Counted from the stretch's first letter, positions 35,773-45,698 are shown. The stretch is 64,000 bases of DNA from Aequorivita soesokkakensis (GCF_001641085.1 NZ_LXIE01000010.1:1-64000); one strand, 5' to 3'. Translations and numbers: made by a program. Notes: generated by a model not told the origin, from the sequence alone.

Positions 35773-37235
35773 TAAATTTCCTTTCTAAGCCTTGCCACGG
35801 GCAGGTCTAATTGTTCTCTATATTTGGCAATGGTTCGCCGGGCTATAGGGTAGCCTTTTTCCAATAAAATTTTAGCAAGTTTATCGTCCGTAAGTGGCTT
35901 CCGCTTGTTCTCTTCGGAAATGGTTATTTCTAGAATCTTTTTTATTTCCTTTGTGGAAACATCTTCCCCTTGATCGTTTTTCATCGATTCACTGAAAAAA
36001 TCCTTTATAAGCTTGGTTCCGTAAGGCGTGTCCACATATTTGCTGTTCGCTACGCGCGAAACTGTGGAAACATCCATATTTATCTTGTCTGCAATATCTT
36101 TTAAAATCATCGGCTTCAACTTCCGTTCATCGCCACTCAAAAAGTATTCTTCCTGATGATGCATAATTGAGTTCATTGTAACAAAAAGCGTTTGCTGCCG
36201 TTGTTTTATGGCATCTATAAACCATTTTGCAGCATCAAGCTTCTGTTTGATGAACATTACAGCATCTTTCTGCGCTTTGGATTTGTCTTTGGACTCTTTG
36301 TAGCCCTTAAGCATATTGGTGTAATCGTGGCTCACGTGAAGCTCTGGGGCATTTCTTCCGTTTAAGGTTAAATCCAATTCGCCGTCCACAATTTTTATTG
36401 CGAAATCGGGAACTACATGTTCTACCATTCTTGTATTTCCCGAATACGTGCCGCCCGGTTTTGGGTTCAAACCTTCAATTTCGTGGATTGCATCCCGCAG
36501 TTGGTCTTCGGTGATATCAAACTTTTGAATTAGTTTTTTGTAATGCTTCTTGCTGAAATGATCAAAGGAATCATCTATAATATCTATCGCCAAAGCTACG
36601 GCAGGTGTCTGTTCCCTGCGTTCCAATTGAATAAGTAAGCATTCCTGCAGATCGCGGGCTGCAACTCCGGCAGGATCCAATTCCTGGACTATTTTCAGCA
36701 CTTTTTCAACTTTATTCTCAGTGGTGTAAACGTTTTGGGTGAAAGCCAAATCATCAACAATTTCCTGTAGCTCTCGCCTTATGTAACCACTTTCATCAAC
36801 GCTTCCTACCAAAAACTCCGCAATTTCCTTTTCCTCTTCGTCCAAACGATAGGTGCTCAATTGCTGCATCAAGTGCTGGGTAAACGAAGTTCCGGCGGCA
36901 TAGGGCATTTGCCGTTCTTCATCGTCAGCGCTATAATTGTTTGCGGAAAGTTTATAGCTGGGCACTTCGTCATCGCTTAAGTAGTCGTCAACGTTTATAT
37001 CGGTTTCAATTACTTCGTTGCCTTCATCATAATTGTCGTCATACTCATCGTTGCTAAATTCGTCATCAAAATTTTCACTTTCCTCTTTTCCGCCTTCAAG
37101 GGCTGGATTTTCCTCCAATTCTTGAGATATTCGTTGTTCAAAAGCTTGCGTTGGCAGTTGAATCATCTTCATCAACTGTATTTGCTGAGGCGATAATTTC
37201 TGGGAAAGTTTAAAGTTTAATTGTTGCTTTAACAT
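35772..37235 (-). CDS. rpoN: RNA polymerase sigma-54 factor
   Basis: 487 residues. Region I at the N-terminus is Gln-rich (LNFKLSQKLSPQQIQLMKMI), followed by an acidic spacer (about 50-105). The core-binding domain, the helix-turn-helix and the RpoN box (ARRTIAKYREQLDLP, about 468-482) that reads the -24 element complete the protein. The start is ATG 37235. Sigma-54 needs an AAA+ enhancer-binding protein, and none is in the window. The asnS terminator separates it from the upstream gene. Confidence 0.95.
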   Translation of the reverse strand: MLKQQLNFKLSQKLSPQQIQLMKMIQLPTQAFEQRISQELEENPALEGGKEESENFDDEFSNDEYDDNYDEGNEVIETDINVDDYLSDDEVPSYKLSANNYSADDEERQMPYAAGTSFTQHLMQQLSTYRLDEEEKEIAEFLVGSVDESGYIRRELQEIVDDLAFTQNVYTTENKVEKVLKIVQELDPAGVAARDLQECLLIQLERREQTPAVALAIDIIDDSFDHFSKKHYKKLIQKFDITEDQLRDAIHEIEGLNPKPGGTYSGNTRMVEHVVPDFAIKIVDGELDLTLNGRNAPELHVSHDYTNMLKGYKESKDKSKAQKDAVMFIKQKLDAAKWFIDAIKQRQQTLFVTMNSIMHHQEEYFLSGDERKLKPMILKDIADKINMDVSTVSRVANSKYVDTPYGTKLIKDFFSESMKNDQGEDVSTKEIKKILEITISEENKRKPLTDDKLAKILLEKGYPIARRTIAKYREQLDLPVARLRKEI

Positions 37236-37261
37236 AAATGCAATTAGTTCTTCATAAAGTT

Positions 37262-37302
37262 AAAAAAAACCAGCTACTAAAATAATGAAGTAGCCAGTTT
37301 TA
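37262..37302 (-). terminator. Terminator of asnS
   Basis: On minus-strand RNA AACUGGCUACU pairs with AGUAGCUGGUU over 11 positions (two wobbles), with a U-run of eight. It lies 23 bases after the asnS stop. The two wobbles would be mismatches on the other strand, which fixes the direction. Confidence 0.82.
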
Positions 37303-37324
37303 ATACAATCTTATGCTTTTTAGA

Positions 37325-38767
37325 TTAGAATTCCGCGTTGCCCGGAGTTCTTGGGTAAGGAATTACATCGCGAATGTTACCCATTCCCGTTGTAAACTGT
37401 ACCAAACGCTCAAAACCAAGTCCAAAACCACTGTGAACGGCAGTTCCGAATTTACGGAGGTCCAAATACCAATATAATTCTTTTGCGTCAACGTTCATGG
37501 TTTTCATTTTTTCAAGTAAAACATCATAACGTTCTTCCCGTTGTGAACCGCCCACAATTTCCCCAATGCCCGGAAACAACACATCCATGGCGCGTACCGT
37601 TTTACCGTCGTCATTCAAACGCATGTAAAATGATTTTATATTTGCGGGATAATCAAACAGAATAACAGGGCATTTAAAGTGTTTTTCCACTAAAAAGCGC
37701 TCGTGCTCACTTTGCAGATCGGCTCCCCATTCTTCAATTATATATTTGAATTTTTTCTTTTGGTTTGGTTTGGAACGTTTCAAAATATCAATCGCTTCGG
37801 TATAGCTCACTCTTTTGAAATTGTTCTCCAAAATAAAACGAAGTTTCTCCCTAAGTTTCATTTCACTTCGCTCATCCTGTGGCTTGTTCTTTTCTTCTTC
37901 CAACAAACGGTTTTCAAGAAATTCTAAGTCATCTGCACAGTTTTCCAAAGCGTAATTTACAACGTACTTTATAAAATCTTCTGCCAAATCCATGTTCGCA
38001 TCCAAATCATTGAAAGCAACCTCTGGCTCTATCATCCAGAATTCCGCCAAGTGACGACTGGTGTTTGAGTTTTCAGCTCTAAAAGTTGGGCCGAAAGTAT
38101 AAACTTTTCCCAGCGCCATCGCATATGTTTCAGCTTCCAACTGCCCGCTTACGGTTAGGTTGGCTTCTTTTTCGAAGAAATCTTCTTTATAATTTACGTT
38201 GCCGTTTTCATCCAACGGCGGATTTTTCGCATCTAAATTCGTAACCCGAAACATTTCCCCAGCACCTTCGGCATCGCTTCCGGTGATAATGGGCGAGTGC
38301 ATATAATTAAATCCGTTTTTCTGAAAATATTCGTGAACGGCAAAAGCCAGTTTTGAACGCGTGCGCATCACTGCCCCAAAAGTGTTGGTACGAATTCGCA
38401 AATGAGCCTGTTCGCGCAAGGTTTCCAGCGAGTGTCTTTTTGGGGAAAGGATGGTGAGTTTTACATCTTCAGGATTTGCTTCTCCCAAAACGGTCAGATT
38501 GGAAACTTGTATTTCCACCGTTTGTCCTTGCCCTTGGCTTTCTACCAAAATCCCTGAAACCTCAATGGCAGCGCCAACGGTTACTTTTTTAAGCAGTTCT
38601 TCTTCGAAATTTTCAAAATCTACTACACATTGTAAAGTTTTGATGGTAGACCCATCGTTTAAAGCAATGAATCTGTTGCTTCTAAAAGAGCGAACCCAAC
38701 CTTTAACAATCACTTCGTGATGGGTAGGCTCGTTTTTCAACAATTCAGCTATAGTCTTGTCTTGCAT
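37325..38767 (-). CDS. asnS: Asparaginyl-tRNA synthetase
   Basis: About 480 residues from ATG 38767 ([12 protein letters not shown]). A TTG two codons upstream is rejected. A class II synthetase with an N-terminal OB fold ([20 protein letters not shown]) and a catalytic domain: motif 2 with [21 protein letters not shown] and motif 3 with [16 protein letters not shown]. AsnRS charges tRNA-Asn directly. The gene stands alone between a candidate promoter and a terminator. Confidence 0.95.
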   Translation of the reverse strand: MQDKTIAELLKNEPTHHEVIVKGWVRSFRSNRFIALNDGSTIKTLQCVVDFENFEEELLKKVTVGAAIEVSGILVESQGQGQTVEIQVSNLTVLGEANPEDVKLTILSPKRHSLETLREQAHLRIRTNTFGAVMRTRSKLAFAVHEYFQKNGFNYMHSPIITGSDAEGAGEMFRVTNLDAKNPPLDENGNVNYKEDFFEKEANLTVSGQLEAETYAMALGKVYTFGPTFRAENSNTSRHLAEFWMIEPEVAFNDLDANMDLAEDFIKYVVNYALENCADDLEFLENRLLEEEKNKPQDERSEMKLREKLRFILENNFKRVSYTEAIDILKRSKPNQKKKFKYIIEEWGADLQSEHERFLVEKHFKCPVILFDYPANIKSFYMRLNDDGKTVRAMDVLFPGIGEIVGGSQREERYDVLLEKMKTMNVDAKELYWYLDLRKFGTAVHSGFGLGFERLVQFTTGMGNIRDVIPYPRTPGNAEF

Positions 38768-38786
38768 GGTCAATTTTTAAGAGGAG

Positions 38787-38794
38787 CAAATATA
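38787..38794 (-). promoter_or_regulatory. Candidate -7 element for asnS
   Basis: TATATTTG on the minus strand, an exact TAnnTTTG match, 19 bases before the start codon. The -33 region is a T-rich run without a clear TTG. Confidence 0.45.
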
Positions 38795-38798
38795 CTTC

Positions 38799-38905
38799 AA
38801 AAAAATTCCAAAAAAGAAAAATCCAAAACCCAAAAAGCAATTGCCAAATTCCAAAAAGGACAAATCACAAATAAAAAACAACTTCCAAAACTCAAAGTTG
38901 AGTTA
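38799..38905. repeat. AAATTCCAAAA-type intergenic repeats
   Basis: Several copies of a TTCCAAA/ATCCAAA/GCCAAATTCCAAA unit with spacers of 10-20 bases. They resemble the element at 30606-30690. No coding content is seen. Confidence 0.45.
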
Positions 38906-38943
38906 TTGAAAAGAATTAGCTGATTACTGCGACTGAAAACTGA

Positions 38944-41331
38944 TTACTCATTTTCATCATCATCCGATAAAATTTCAATTGCGGGTTTCTTCATCGTTTC
39001 TTTGTTCGCTATACTTCTTTCAAGTGAAAGTAGGAGCGTGGGAAGCAGCAAAAGATTGGAAAGCATCGCAAAAAGCAAGGTAATTGAAACCAAAGCCCCC
39101 AAAGCTACCGTCCCTCCAAAACTTGAAATGGTAAACACTGAAAATCCAAAGAAAAGCACGATTGAAGTGTAAAACATACTGATGGCACTTTCGCGCACCG
39201 CCGCAAAAACCGACTTTTTTATCTTCCAGTTATTGGCTATCAGTTCCTGCCTGTATTTAGCTAAAAAGTGAATGGTGTCGTCCACCGAAATTCCAAAGGC
39301 GATACTAAACACCAAAATTGTTGAAGGTTTTATTGGAACGCCCACAAAGCCCATTACTCCCGCGGTAATCAACAACGGCAGAAGGTTTGGAATAAGTGAA
39401 ATCAAAATCATTTTAAAGCTTCGGAACATCCACGCCATAAATATCGCTATCAAGAAAATGGCCAACGAAAGTGAAAGAATCAAGTTGTTCACCAAATAAC
39501 GGGTTCCCTTTTGAAAGACCAAAGCTTTCCCCGTGACCGAAACATTATAGCGTTCCGGCGGAAAAACTTTGTTTATTTCTTTATGAAGGTCTTCTTCAAT
39601 ACGCCCGAACCTATCGGGTTCAGTGTCTTTCATAAAGGTTGTGATTCGGGCAAATTGCCCAGTGCTGTCCACATAACTATTCAGCAAATTGGTTTTTGTG
39701 GAACTAGTTTTTGCGTATGAAAGTAAAAAAGTACGCTCTTGGCTATTCGGAAGTTGGTAGTATTCTGGGTTGCCGTTGTAATAAGCCTGTTTGGAATATT
39801 TCACCAATTCAACCACAGAAAGTGGTTTCGCAAACTCGGGAATTTCTTTTATGTGATCTTGCAATTCATCAATTCGCTTTAAGGTAGAAAGGCTCATAAC
39901 GCCTTTTTTCTTCTTCGTGTCCACCATTATTTCCAAGGGCATAATGCCTTCATATTCCTTTTCAAAAAAGCGGATATCGTCAAAAAAGCCAGTGTTTTTA
40001 GGCATATCCTCAATAAGGCTGCCTGAAATTTTAATTTGAAAGATTCCAATAATACTGGCGCACAAAAGAAGAACGGCCACAATATAAATCGTGATTCTAC
40101 GGTCCCGCACCATCCGTTCTACCCAATTAACAAACTTGTTTATCCACATTTTATTCAAATGCTTCAAGTGTTTGTCTTTTGGTACGGACATATAGCTGTA
40201 AATAATAGGTATAATCAGTAAACACAGCAAAAAGATGGCAACGATGTTAATGGAAGCAACTATACCGAATTCACTCAAAAGCTCACTTTTCACCAAAATA
40301 AAAGTTGCAAAACCCGAAGCTGTTGTTAGGTTTGTCATTAAGGTTGCATTCCCAACTTTCGTAATTACACGTTGTAAGGATTTCGCTTGGTTCCCGTGCA
40401 ATTTTATTTCCTGTTGATATTTATTTATGAGGAAAATGCAGTTCGGAATTCCAATAACAATTATCAACGGCGGAATCAATGCCGTAAGCACCGTAATTTC
40501 ATAATGCATCAGTCCCAAAAACCCAAAAGCCCACATCACCCCAATAATAACGGTACACATAGAAATAAAGGTGGCGCGCCAGGAGCGGAAAAAGAAGAAA
40601 AATATAAGGGAGGTAATAAAAAGCGCTGCGCCAATAAAAAGGCCAATTTCGTCAATAATACTTTGCGAATTCAGTGTACGTATGTATGGCATGCCCGATG
40701 TATGCACTTTTACACCCGTTTCAGCCTCAAATTTTTTAATAAGTGGAATCAAGTCGTCCACCACAAAATCTCGACGTTCCGCAGTATTTACAATATCTTT
40801 TTTAAGATAGATTGCGGAGCGAATGCTCTGTTTATCTGGGCTGTAAATAAGTCCGTCATAAAAAGGAAGTTTGTTGAAAAGCTCGTCTTTATAAACCGCG
40901 AGGTTCGCATCCGTAAAAACGGAATCCGTTATAAAAGGCACCAGTTCAAAACCTGTGGTGTCCGCTTTCTTTTCTAGCTTTTGAAGATTGCCAACGGAAA
41001 GCGTTAGCTCCACCTCGCTGAATTTACCAATGTCTTTAGAAAGTTTGTTCCAGGCTTTAAACTTGGCAGGCGTAAAAATGGTTGAATCCTTCACGCCCAT
41101 CACGATCAGGTTGCCCTCTTCGCCGAAATGTTTTAGAAACTCATCATATTCAAGATTTATGGGATGGTCATCGGGCAGCAAATTGGCCTCGGTATAGGTG
41201 AAGCGCATGTTTTTCCACTGTAGCGCGAGCAGCACGGTAATGAGCGCGATAACAATTAAAATCCCTGTTCGGTTCCGTAAAATAAAACGGGCCACCCAGC
41301 CCCAAAACCCAATGCTGAAAAGTTTGTTCAA
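38944..41331 (-). CDS. MMPL/HAE3-type RND exporter
   Basis: 795 residues with two repeats. Each has one helix, a periplasmic domain and five further helices, 12 TM in all. The Pfam MMPL/sterol-sensing-like pattern is evident (for example ITVLTALIPPLIIVIGIPNC and ILVFSIAFGISVDDTIHFLA, where the Asp pair may be the proton relay). Relatives carry lipids or hopanoid-like molecules to the outer membrane. Cargo here is unknown. The gene has its own -7 element. It is not linked to a TolC or adaptor gene. Confidence 0.88.
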   Translation of the reverse strand: MNKLFSIGFWGWVARFILRNRTGILIVIALITVLLALQWKNMRFTYTEANLLPDDHPINLEYDEFLKHFGEEGNLIVMGVKDSTIFTPAKFKAWNKLSKDIGKFSEVELTLSVGNLQKLEKKADTTGFELVPFITDSVFTDANLAVYKDELFNKLPFYDGLIYSPDKQSIRSAIYLKKDIVNTAERRDFVVDDLIPLIKKFEAETGVKVHTSGMPYIRTLNSQSIIDEIGLFIGAALFITSLIFFFFFRSWRATFISMCTVIIGVMWAFGFLGLMHYEITVLTALIPPLIIVIGIPNCIFLINKYQQEIKLHGNQAKSLQRVITKVGNATLMTNLTTASGFATFILVKSELLSEFGIVASINIVAIFLLCLLIIPIIYSYMSVPKDKHLKHLNKMWINKFVNWVERMVRDRRITIYIVAVLLLCASIIGIFQIKISGSLIEDMPKNTGFFDDIRFFEKEYEGIMPLEIMVDTKKKKGVMSLSTLKRIDELQDHIKEIPEFAKPLSVVELVKYSKQAYYNGNPEYYQLPNSQERTFLLSYAKTSSTKTNLLNSYVDSTGQFARITTFMKDTEPDRFGRIEEDLHKEINKVFPPERYNVSVTGKALVFQKGTRYLVNNLILSLSLAIFLIAIFMAWMFRSFKMILISLIPNLLPLLITAGVMGFVGVPIKPSTILVFSIAFGISVDDTIHFLAKYRQELIANNWKIKKSVFAAVRESAISMFYTSIVLFFGFSVFTISSFGGTVALGALVSITLLFAMLSNLLLLPTLLLSLERSIANKETMKKPAIEILSDDDENE

Positions 41332-41352
41332 AGCAATTTTTTATAGACTTGG

Positions 41353-41360
41353 CAAAGGTA
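41353..41360 (-). promoter_or_regulatory. Candidate -7 element for the MMPL exporter
   Basis: TACCTTTG on the minus strand, an exact TAnnTTTG match, 21 bases before the start codon. No -33 TTG is seen at the usual spacing. Confidence 0.4.
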
Positions 41361-41455
41361 CGTATTTGCAATAAGTAGGGAATTTATTTTGTGTGGTATT
41401 TTGGAAGTAGGAAAATTTTCAAAACCTTTTGTAGATTTACAGGAATAAGAGTTTT

Positions 41456-41893
41456 ATGAAATACTTTTTATTCATATTAGCATTTGTGGTTTATTCACCT
41501 AGTTTCAGCCAAGATAATTCTGAAATTAATTACATTTTCCAAAAAATTGAATCTATTCAAAAAGATTGGAAATACTTTAAATTAAAAGATACGATTCAAG
41601 TAAAGATAATTCAGCACAATCCAGCTCTTTTTTTATGTGGAATAACGGCTTCTGCATCAATGACTATAGTGCAAATGGAAAATGGAAAATTAATTCGGGT
41701 TCTTGATTTGTGTAATCTATCGGATGAATACGAAGTCAATCAAATGATAAAAATTCTTCCTTTTCAAAATCCAGATATCCATGTATCCTTACCTTTTGAT
41801 TTCAGGAAAAACTCAAATAACAAATATGAATCAATGACCCAAAATTATGATACTTCTATTTTGGACACAACTTGGGGCATACTTATAAAATAG
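41456..41893 (+). CDS. Small secreted protein of unknown function
   Basis: 145 residues with a signal peptide (1-18, SPSFS-QD). The mature part shows no motif that I recognise. Two Cys (in LFLCGITA and LDLCNLSD) could pair. There is no lipobox or T9SS tail, so it is predicted to be periplasmic. It converges on the barrel gene downstream, and neither neighbour suggests a role. Confidence 0.65.
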   Translation: MKYFLFILAFVVYSPSFSQDNSEINYIFQKIESIQKDWKYFKLKDTIQVKIIQHNPALFLCGITASASMTIVQMENGKLIRVLDLCNLSDEYEVNQMIKILPFQNPDIHVSLPFDFRKNSNNKYESMTQNYDTSILDTTWGILIK

Positions 41894-41947
41894 AAAATCT
41901 AAGCAAAATTCAGTGTCCAGATCGTGTCCCAAACAACTAACAACCAA

Positions 41948-43216
41948 TTAAACCTTCAAATAAAAAGTAAACTTAAACGAAATATTATCTGAAAACTTCG
42001 GAATGTTATAATACCCATAACGGTAAGCGGCGCTAAGCCCGAATCCAAAAAGAATTTTATTGATTTCAAAACCGCTTTCGTTATAAAAATGTTCCAAGGT
42101 ATTGAACGGAATTCCAACATGTCGTGACGTATTTCCCATGTCGCCCCATGCATGGCGCGTAATCAGCACCAATTCGGGCTTCCATTTCTCGGCAAGTTTA
42201 AACCGTCGCAAACTGTGTTTAATTTGCAACGTGGTCAATTTATCTGAAAAAAATTCCCCAAAATACATCGTCTCAAAACTCTGCACCCCTGCAACCGAGA
42301 AGCGCTGCAAAATTTCATCTTTTTTGGGTTGGTTGGGATATGAGTGAAACAAATGCGTTAATGGCACGTCCCCTGTGGCAAACAGTCCCTCCAAAAGAAT
42401 ATTTGTTGAAGAAAGATCCGTCCGTTTTATGAAATAGTCAAACTTCAATCCAATTTTGGTGTAGTTGAAATCACTACCAGCCACACCTTTAAAGCCTTGC
42501 GTAACTTGAGCACTTATTTTTGGGAGACCGTCAAAATACTCTTTAGTTCCATCTTCATTGGTAAAAAAATTGGTTTTTGGGCTAATTCTAAAAGAAACAG
42601 TAGCTTCCGCCAACTGATAATCACTGTAAAGTCGGTTGTCGTTCACAAAAAAGTAATCCTCAATATTTTCCACATTGCTGTGTTCTATTCGCGCTTCCGC
42701 AAGTATTTTAGGGGTAAGTTCGCTGGTTACATTGGCGTAATATTTTCGGTATTTATAAAATTGGGTAATATTAACCAATCGCGGTTCAAAAACGGAATAC
42801 ACACGGGCATCGGTAAGAAAATCAAAAGTTCCTATTTCCTTTATATCGTCCGTATAATATAAATTTACCCAGGTCTTTTTTTCCTTGTTCATACGCGCAC
42901 CGCCCCCAAGACTATATTTTATTGCCTTATCCTTAAAACCATACGCCACATAGCCTCCAAACCTGTATTTCTCAAAAAGTTTATCGTTGGTTAGACCTCC
43001 TATGCCCAGCCTGAAGCCTTCGTAATTATTATATTTTATAAGGGTTTTGAGGTCAATATCAAAAAACCCCACCGGATAATAACCCGAGGAAAGCGGATGC
43101 TCCTTTTTTTCCTCAATGGTGGATAGGCTGTCTTTTTTGGTAGTTTGAATTGCTGGCTGTTGCGCAAAAACAGAAAAGGCAATCAAAAACATAAAAAAGA
43201 AAAAGAGGTTGCGCAT
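41948..43216 (-). CDS. Outer-membrane beta-barrel protein, DUF5686-like barrel half
   Basis: 422 residues. The signal peptide (1-18, FSVFA-QQ) is followed by a short linker and a long run of amphipathic strands ending in a C-terminal aromatic strand (NISFKFTFYLKV). The order of segments (EGFRLGIGG..., KYRFGGYVAYGFKDKAIKYS) resembles the C-terminal half of flavobacterial DUF5686 proteins, whose usual N-terminal carboxypeptidase-regulatory-like domain is missing. It may be a naturally short version. I call the family with moderate confidence. Confidence 0.65.
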   Translation of the reverse strand: MRNLFFFFMFLIAFSVFAQQPAIQTTKKDSLSTIEEKKEHPLSSGYYPVGFFDIDLKTLIKYNNYEGFRLGIGGLTNDKLFEKYRFGGYVAYGFKDKAIKYSLGGGARMNKEKKTWVNLYYTDDIKEIGTFDFLTDARVYSVFEPRLVNITQFYKYRKYYANVTSELTPKILAEARIEHSNVENIEDYFFVNDNRLYSDYQLAEATVSFRISPKTNFFTNEDGTKEYFDGLPKISAQVTQGFKGVAGSDFNYTKIGLKFDYFIKRTDLSSTNILLEGLFATGDVPLTHLFHSYPNQPKKDEILQRFSVAGVQSFETMYFGEFFSDKLTTLQIKHSLRRFKLAEKWKPELVLITRHAWGDMGNTSRHVGIPFNTLEHFYNESGFEINKILFGFGLSAAYRYGYYNIPKFSDNISFKFTFYLKV

Positions 43217-43243
43217 AAACTGTTGGAAGAAGGTGTTAAGAAT

Positions 43244-43280
43244 GATTTAAAAATAAAAAGAAAGCGGCACAGTTGCCGCT
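43244..43280 (-). terminator. Terminator of pyrH-frr
   Basis: On the minus strand AGCGGCA, loop ACTG, TGCCGCT, followed by a T-rich tract (TTTCTTTTTATTTTT). It lies 30 bases after the frr stop. Confidence 0.8.
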
Positions 43281-43309
43281 CTATTGTATTTAGTTTAACG
43301 AAACGGAAT

Positions 43310-43864
43310 TTATACCGTCATTATTTCCTTTTCCTTTTTCGCTAAGATCTCATCTATTTTTTTGATGTGCGCGTCTGTCATTTCCTGTATGTCTTCCTCC
43401 AAACTTTTTTTAAGATCTTCAGAAATTTCAAGACCTTTCAAATCGTTATTGGCATTTTTACGGTCATTGCGGACGCCTATTTTTGCTTCCTCAGCCGCTG
43501 CTTTGGCCTGTTTTGCCAAATCCCTTCTGCGTTCTTCGGTTAAGGGAGGAACGCTGATAATAACACTTTCACCATTATTCATTGGGTTGAAGCCAATATT
43601 TGCAAGATGGATACCGCGCTCAATTTCAGGAATCATTCCTTTTTCCCAAGGTTGAATGCTAATGGTCATTCCGTCTGGGGTGCTCACGTTCGCCACTTGG
43701 CTCAAAGGGGTTTGACTTCCGTAATAATCAACCATCACGCTACCAACCATGGCAGGTGAAGCTTTCCCGGCACGAATGTTTACCAATTCCTTTTCAAGAT
43801 GCCTCAGGGCATTCCCCATTGCTTCTTTTGTGCCTTCAATTATAAAATCTATTTCGTCTTCCAT
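43310..43864 (-). CDS. frr: Ribosome recycling factor
   Basis: 184 residues, the family's normal length. A three-helix-bundle coiled coil and a small beta domain mimic tRNA. It splits post-termination ribosomes with EF-G. Key stretches are LVNIRAGKASPAMV and VPPLTEERRRDLAKQAK. It follows pyrH by 50 bases on the same strand, and a GC-rich hairpin sits directly before its start codon. Confidence 0.96.
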   Translation of the reverse strand: MEDEIDFIIEGTKEAMGNALRHLEKELVNIRAGKASPAMVGSVMVDYYGSQTPLSQVANVSTPDGMTISIQPWEKGMIPEIERGIHLANIGFNPMNNGESVIISVPPLTEERRRDLAKQAKAAAEEAKIGVRNDRKNANNDLKGLEISEDLKKSLEEDIQEMTDAHIKKIDEILAKKEKEIMTV

Positions 43865-43870
43865 AACATG

Positions 43871-43884
43871 CCCGCGAAGGCGGG
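43871..43884 (-). repeat. GC-rich hairpin in front of frr
   Basis: CCCGCGAAGGCGGG (minus-strand RNA CCCGC-CUUC-GCGGG) is a perfect five-base stem with a four-base loop. Its near edge is six bases upstream of the frr ATG, where the ribosome would bind. Similar small palindromes recur between genes in this phylum, so either a mobile repeat or a translation control is possible. Confidence 0.65.
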
Positions 43885-43914
43885 TATCTTTTGATTAAAC
43901 TTAAATTATATTTT

Positions 43915-44622
43915 TTACAAATTTACTTTTGTGCCAATCTTTTCGCCGGAAACTACTTTTAGTAGATTCCCTTTTGTATTCATATCAAAAACAATAATCG
44001 GCAATTCATTTTCCTGGCTCAAGGTGAAAGCTGTGGTATCCATCACTTTCAGTCCTTTTTGCAATACATCTTCAAAACTGATAAAATCGAATTTTGTTGC
44101 GTGGGTATCTTTTTCAGGGTCGCTGGTGTAAATTCCATCTACGCGGGTTCCTTTCAAAATAACATCGGCGCCAATTTCAATAGCGCGCAAAACTGCAGCC
44201 GAATCTGTTGTAAAGTAAGGATTTCCAGTTCCTCCACCGAAAATAACCACGCGACCTTTTTCCAAATGGCGAATCGCTTTTCTGCGGATAAATGGTTCTG
44301 CTACTTCGTTAATATTAATGGCACTTTGCAAACGTGTGGGCACTTCCTCATTTTCCAGTGCGCTCTGTAAGGCAAGCCCGTTAATTACGGTTGCAAGCAT
44401 CCCCATATGGTCGCCCTGCACACGGTCCATCCCGCTACTGGCGCCAGCCAATCCCCTAAAAATGTTGCCACCCCCAATAACGATGGCCACTTCCACACCT
44501 TTTTCGGTAATCTGTTTTATTTCGTGGGCGTACTCTTTCAGTCTAACGGGGTCAATGCCGTATTGTTGATCGCCCATTAAGGCCTCGCCGGAAAGTTTTA
44601 AAAGTATTCGTTTGTAGTGCAT
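43915..44622 (-). CDS. pyrH: UMP kinase
   Basis: 235 residues. It phosphorylates UMP to UDP with ATP, a hexameric enzyme of the amino-acid kinase fold. Motifs are KLSGEALMG (6-15), GGGNIFRG (~49-57), [16 protein letters not shown] and the [12 protein letters not shown] region. The start is ATG 44622. It is separated from tsf by a terminator, so it starts a pyrH-frr unit. Confidence 0.96.
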   Translation of the reverse strand: MHYKRILLKLSGEALMGDQQYGIDPVRLKEYAHEIKQITEKGVEVAIVIGGGNIFRGLAGASSGMDRVQGDHMGMLATVINGLALQSALENEEVPTRLQSAININEVAEPFIRRKAIRHLEKGRVVIFGGGTGNPYFTTDSAAVLRAIEIGADVILKGTRVDGIYTSDPEKDTHATKFDFISFEDVLQKGLKVMDTTAFTLSQENELPIIVFDMNTKGNLLKVVSGEKIGTKVNL

Positions 44623-44639
44623 AGCAGATTTTTACTGCG

Positions 44640-44647
44640 CAAAAATA
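44640..44647 (-). promoter_or_regulatory. Candidate -7 element for pyrH-frr
   Basis: TATTTTTG on the minus strand, an exact TAnnTTTG match, 17 bases before the pyrH start codon. It lies after the tsf terminator, as expected for an independent transcript. No -33 TTG is visible. Confidence 0.4.
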
Positions 44648-44671
44648 AAGAAAATTATTGATGCGGTGGAA

Positions 44672-44706
44672 GTAAAAAAAGAGAGACTGAAATTAATCAG
44701 TCTCTC
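44672..44706 (-). terminator. Terminator of tsf
   Basis: GAGAGACTGA, loop, TCAGTCTCTC, with the run of A on the plus strand (T-run on the minus strand) at 44674-44680. It lies 26 bases after the tsf stop. Confidence 0.85.
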
Positions 44707-44732
44707 TTCGGTAAAATGTATGTTTAAAAAGC

Positions 44733-45698
44733 TTATGCTAAAGAAACTCTTTTAAAACCAACAACTTCAACATCGCCATACGTTTTTACGTAATCTGCAA
44801 CGCTCTTTTTGTCGTCTTTAATAAAGTTTTGGTCAAGCAACGCTTTTTCGTGGTCCATTGTAGTGTTGTCACTAATGAAACGCTCAATTTTCCCCGGAAG
44901 GATTTTATCCCAGATTTGCTCTGGCTTGCCTTCGGCTTTCAATTCAGCTTTTGCATCAGCTTCAGCTTGTGCCATAATTTCTGGAGTCAATTGTGCTCTT
45001 GAAATGTATTTAGGAACGTTTTTAAGGGTTTTGCCCAAACGGCCCAACTCAATGTTTTCCTTTTCAATAACTGCAATTCTCGCTTCCGTTTCAGAAGCTA
45101 CGAAATCTGCATCAAAATCTTTGTAAGAAAGAGTAGTAGCACCCATAGATGCAACTTGCATAGAAACGTCTTTTGCCAATTCCTCTGCGTTGTTAACTGC
45201 TTTTGAAAGACCTGTTAAAGCAGCAATTTTGTTACCGTGAACGTAAGAACCTACGAAAGGAGCTTCCAAAATTTCGTAACCACCAATCTCGATTTTTTCA
45301 CCGATAACACCAGTTTGTTCAGTCAATTTATCAGCAACGGTAATCCCGCCAAAATCTGAAGCCAAAAACTCATCTTTTGAAGATGTGTTCAAAGCAATTT
45401 CAGCCATTTTGTTTGCCATTTCAACGAAAGAGTCGTTTTTCGCAACAAAGTCGGTTTCACAGTTTAATGAAATAGCAACACCTTTTGTGTTATTGCTGTT
45501 CACTTTTGCGGTTGCAACACCTTCGCTAGAGTCGCGGTCTGCTCTTTTTTCGGCAATTTTCTGTCCTTTTTTTCTAAGGATTGAAATTGCTTCCTCCATA
45601 TTTCCACCTGCTTCAACTAAAGCGTTTTTGCAGTCCATCATTCCGGCGCCGGTGGTTTGTCTTAGTTTATTTACTTCTGCGGCTGTTATGTTTGCCAT
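44733..45698 (-). CDS. tsf: Elongation factor Ts
   Basis: 321 residues (E. coli 283). It exchanges GDP for GTP on EF-Tu. It opens with the UBA-like domain (VNKLRQTTGAGMMDCKNAL) and the TDFVAKNDSFV motif that contacts EF-Tu. The extra length lies in the middle and dimerisation subdomains, as in other Bacteroidota. It follows rpsB at a distance of 97 bases that contain a long hairpin. Confidence 0.95.
   Translation of the reverse strand: MANITAAEVNKLRQTTGAGMMDCKNALVEAGGNMEEAISILRKKGQKIAEKRADRDSSEGVATAKVNSNNTKGVAISLNCETDFVAKNDSFVEMANKMAEIALNTSSKDEFLASDFGGITVADKLTEQTGVIGEKIEIGGYEILEAPFVGSYVHGNKIAALTGLSKAVNNAEELAKDVSMQVASMGATTLSYKDFDADFVASETEARIAVIEKENIELGRLGKTLKNVPKYISRAQLTPEIMAQAEADAKAELKAEGKPEQIWDKILPGKIERFISDNTTMDHEKALLDQNFIKDDKKSVADYVKTYGDVEVVGFKRVSLA

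Noticed and set aside
40387-40977. 196-codon open frame on the plus strand, antisense to the MMPL exporter
   Set aside because: It is wholly inside a well-supported gene on the other strand, has a highly basic, low-complexity composition and no recognisable domain.
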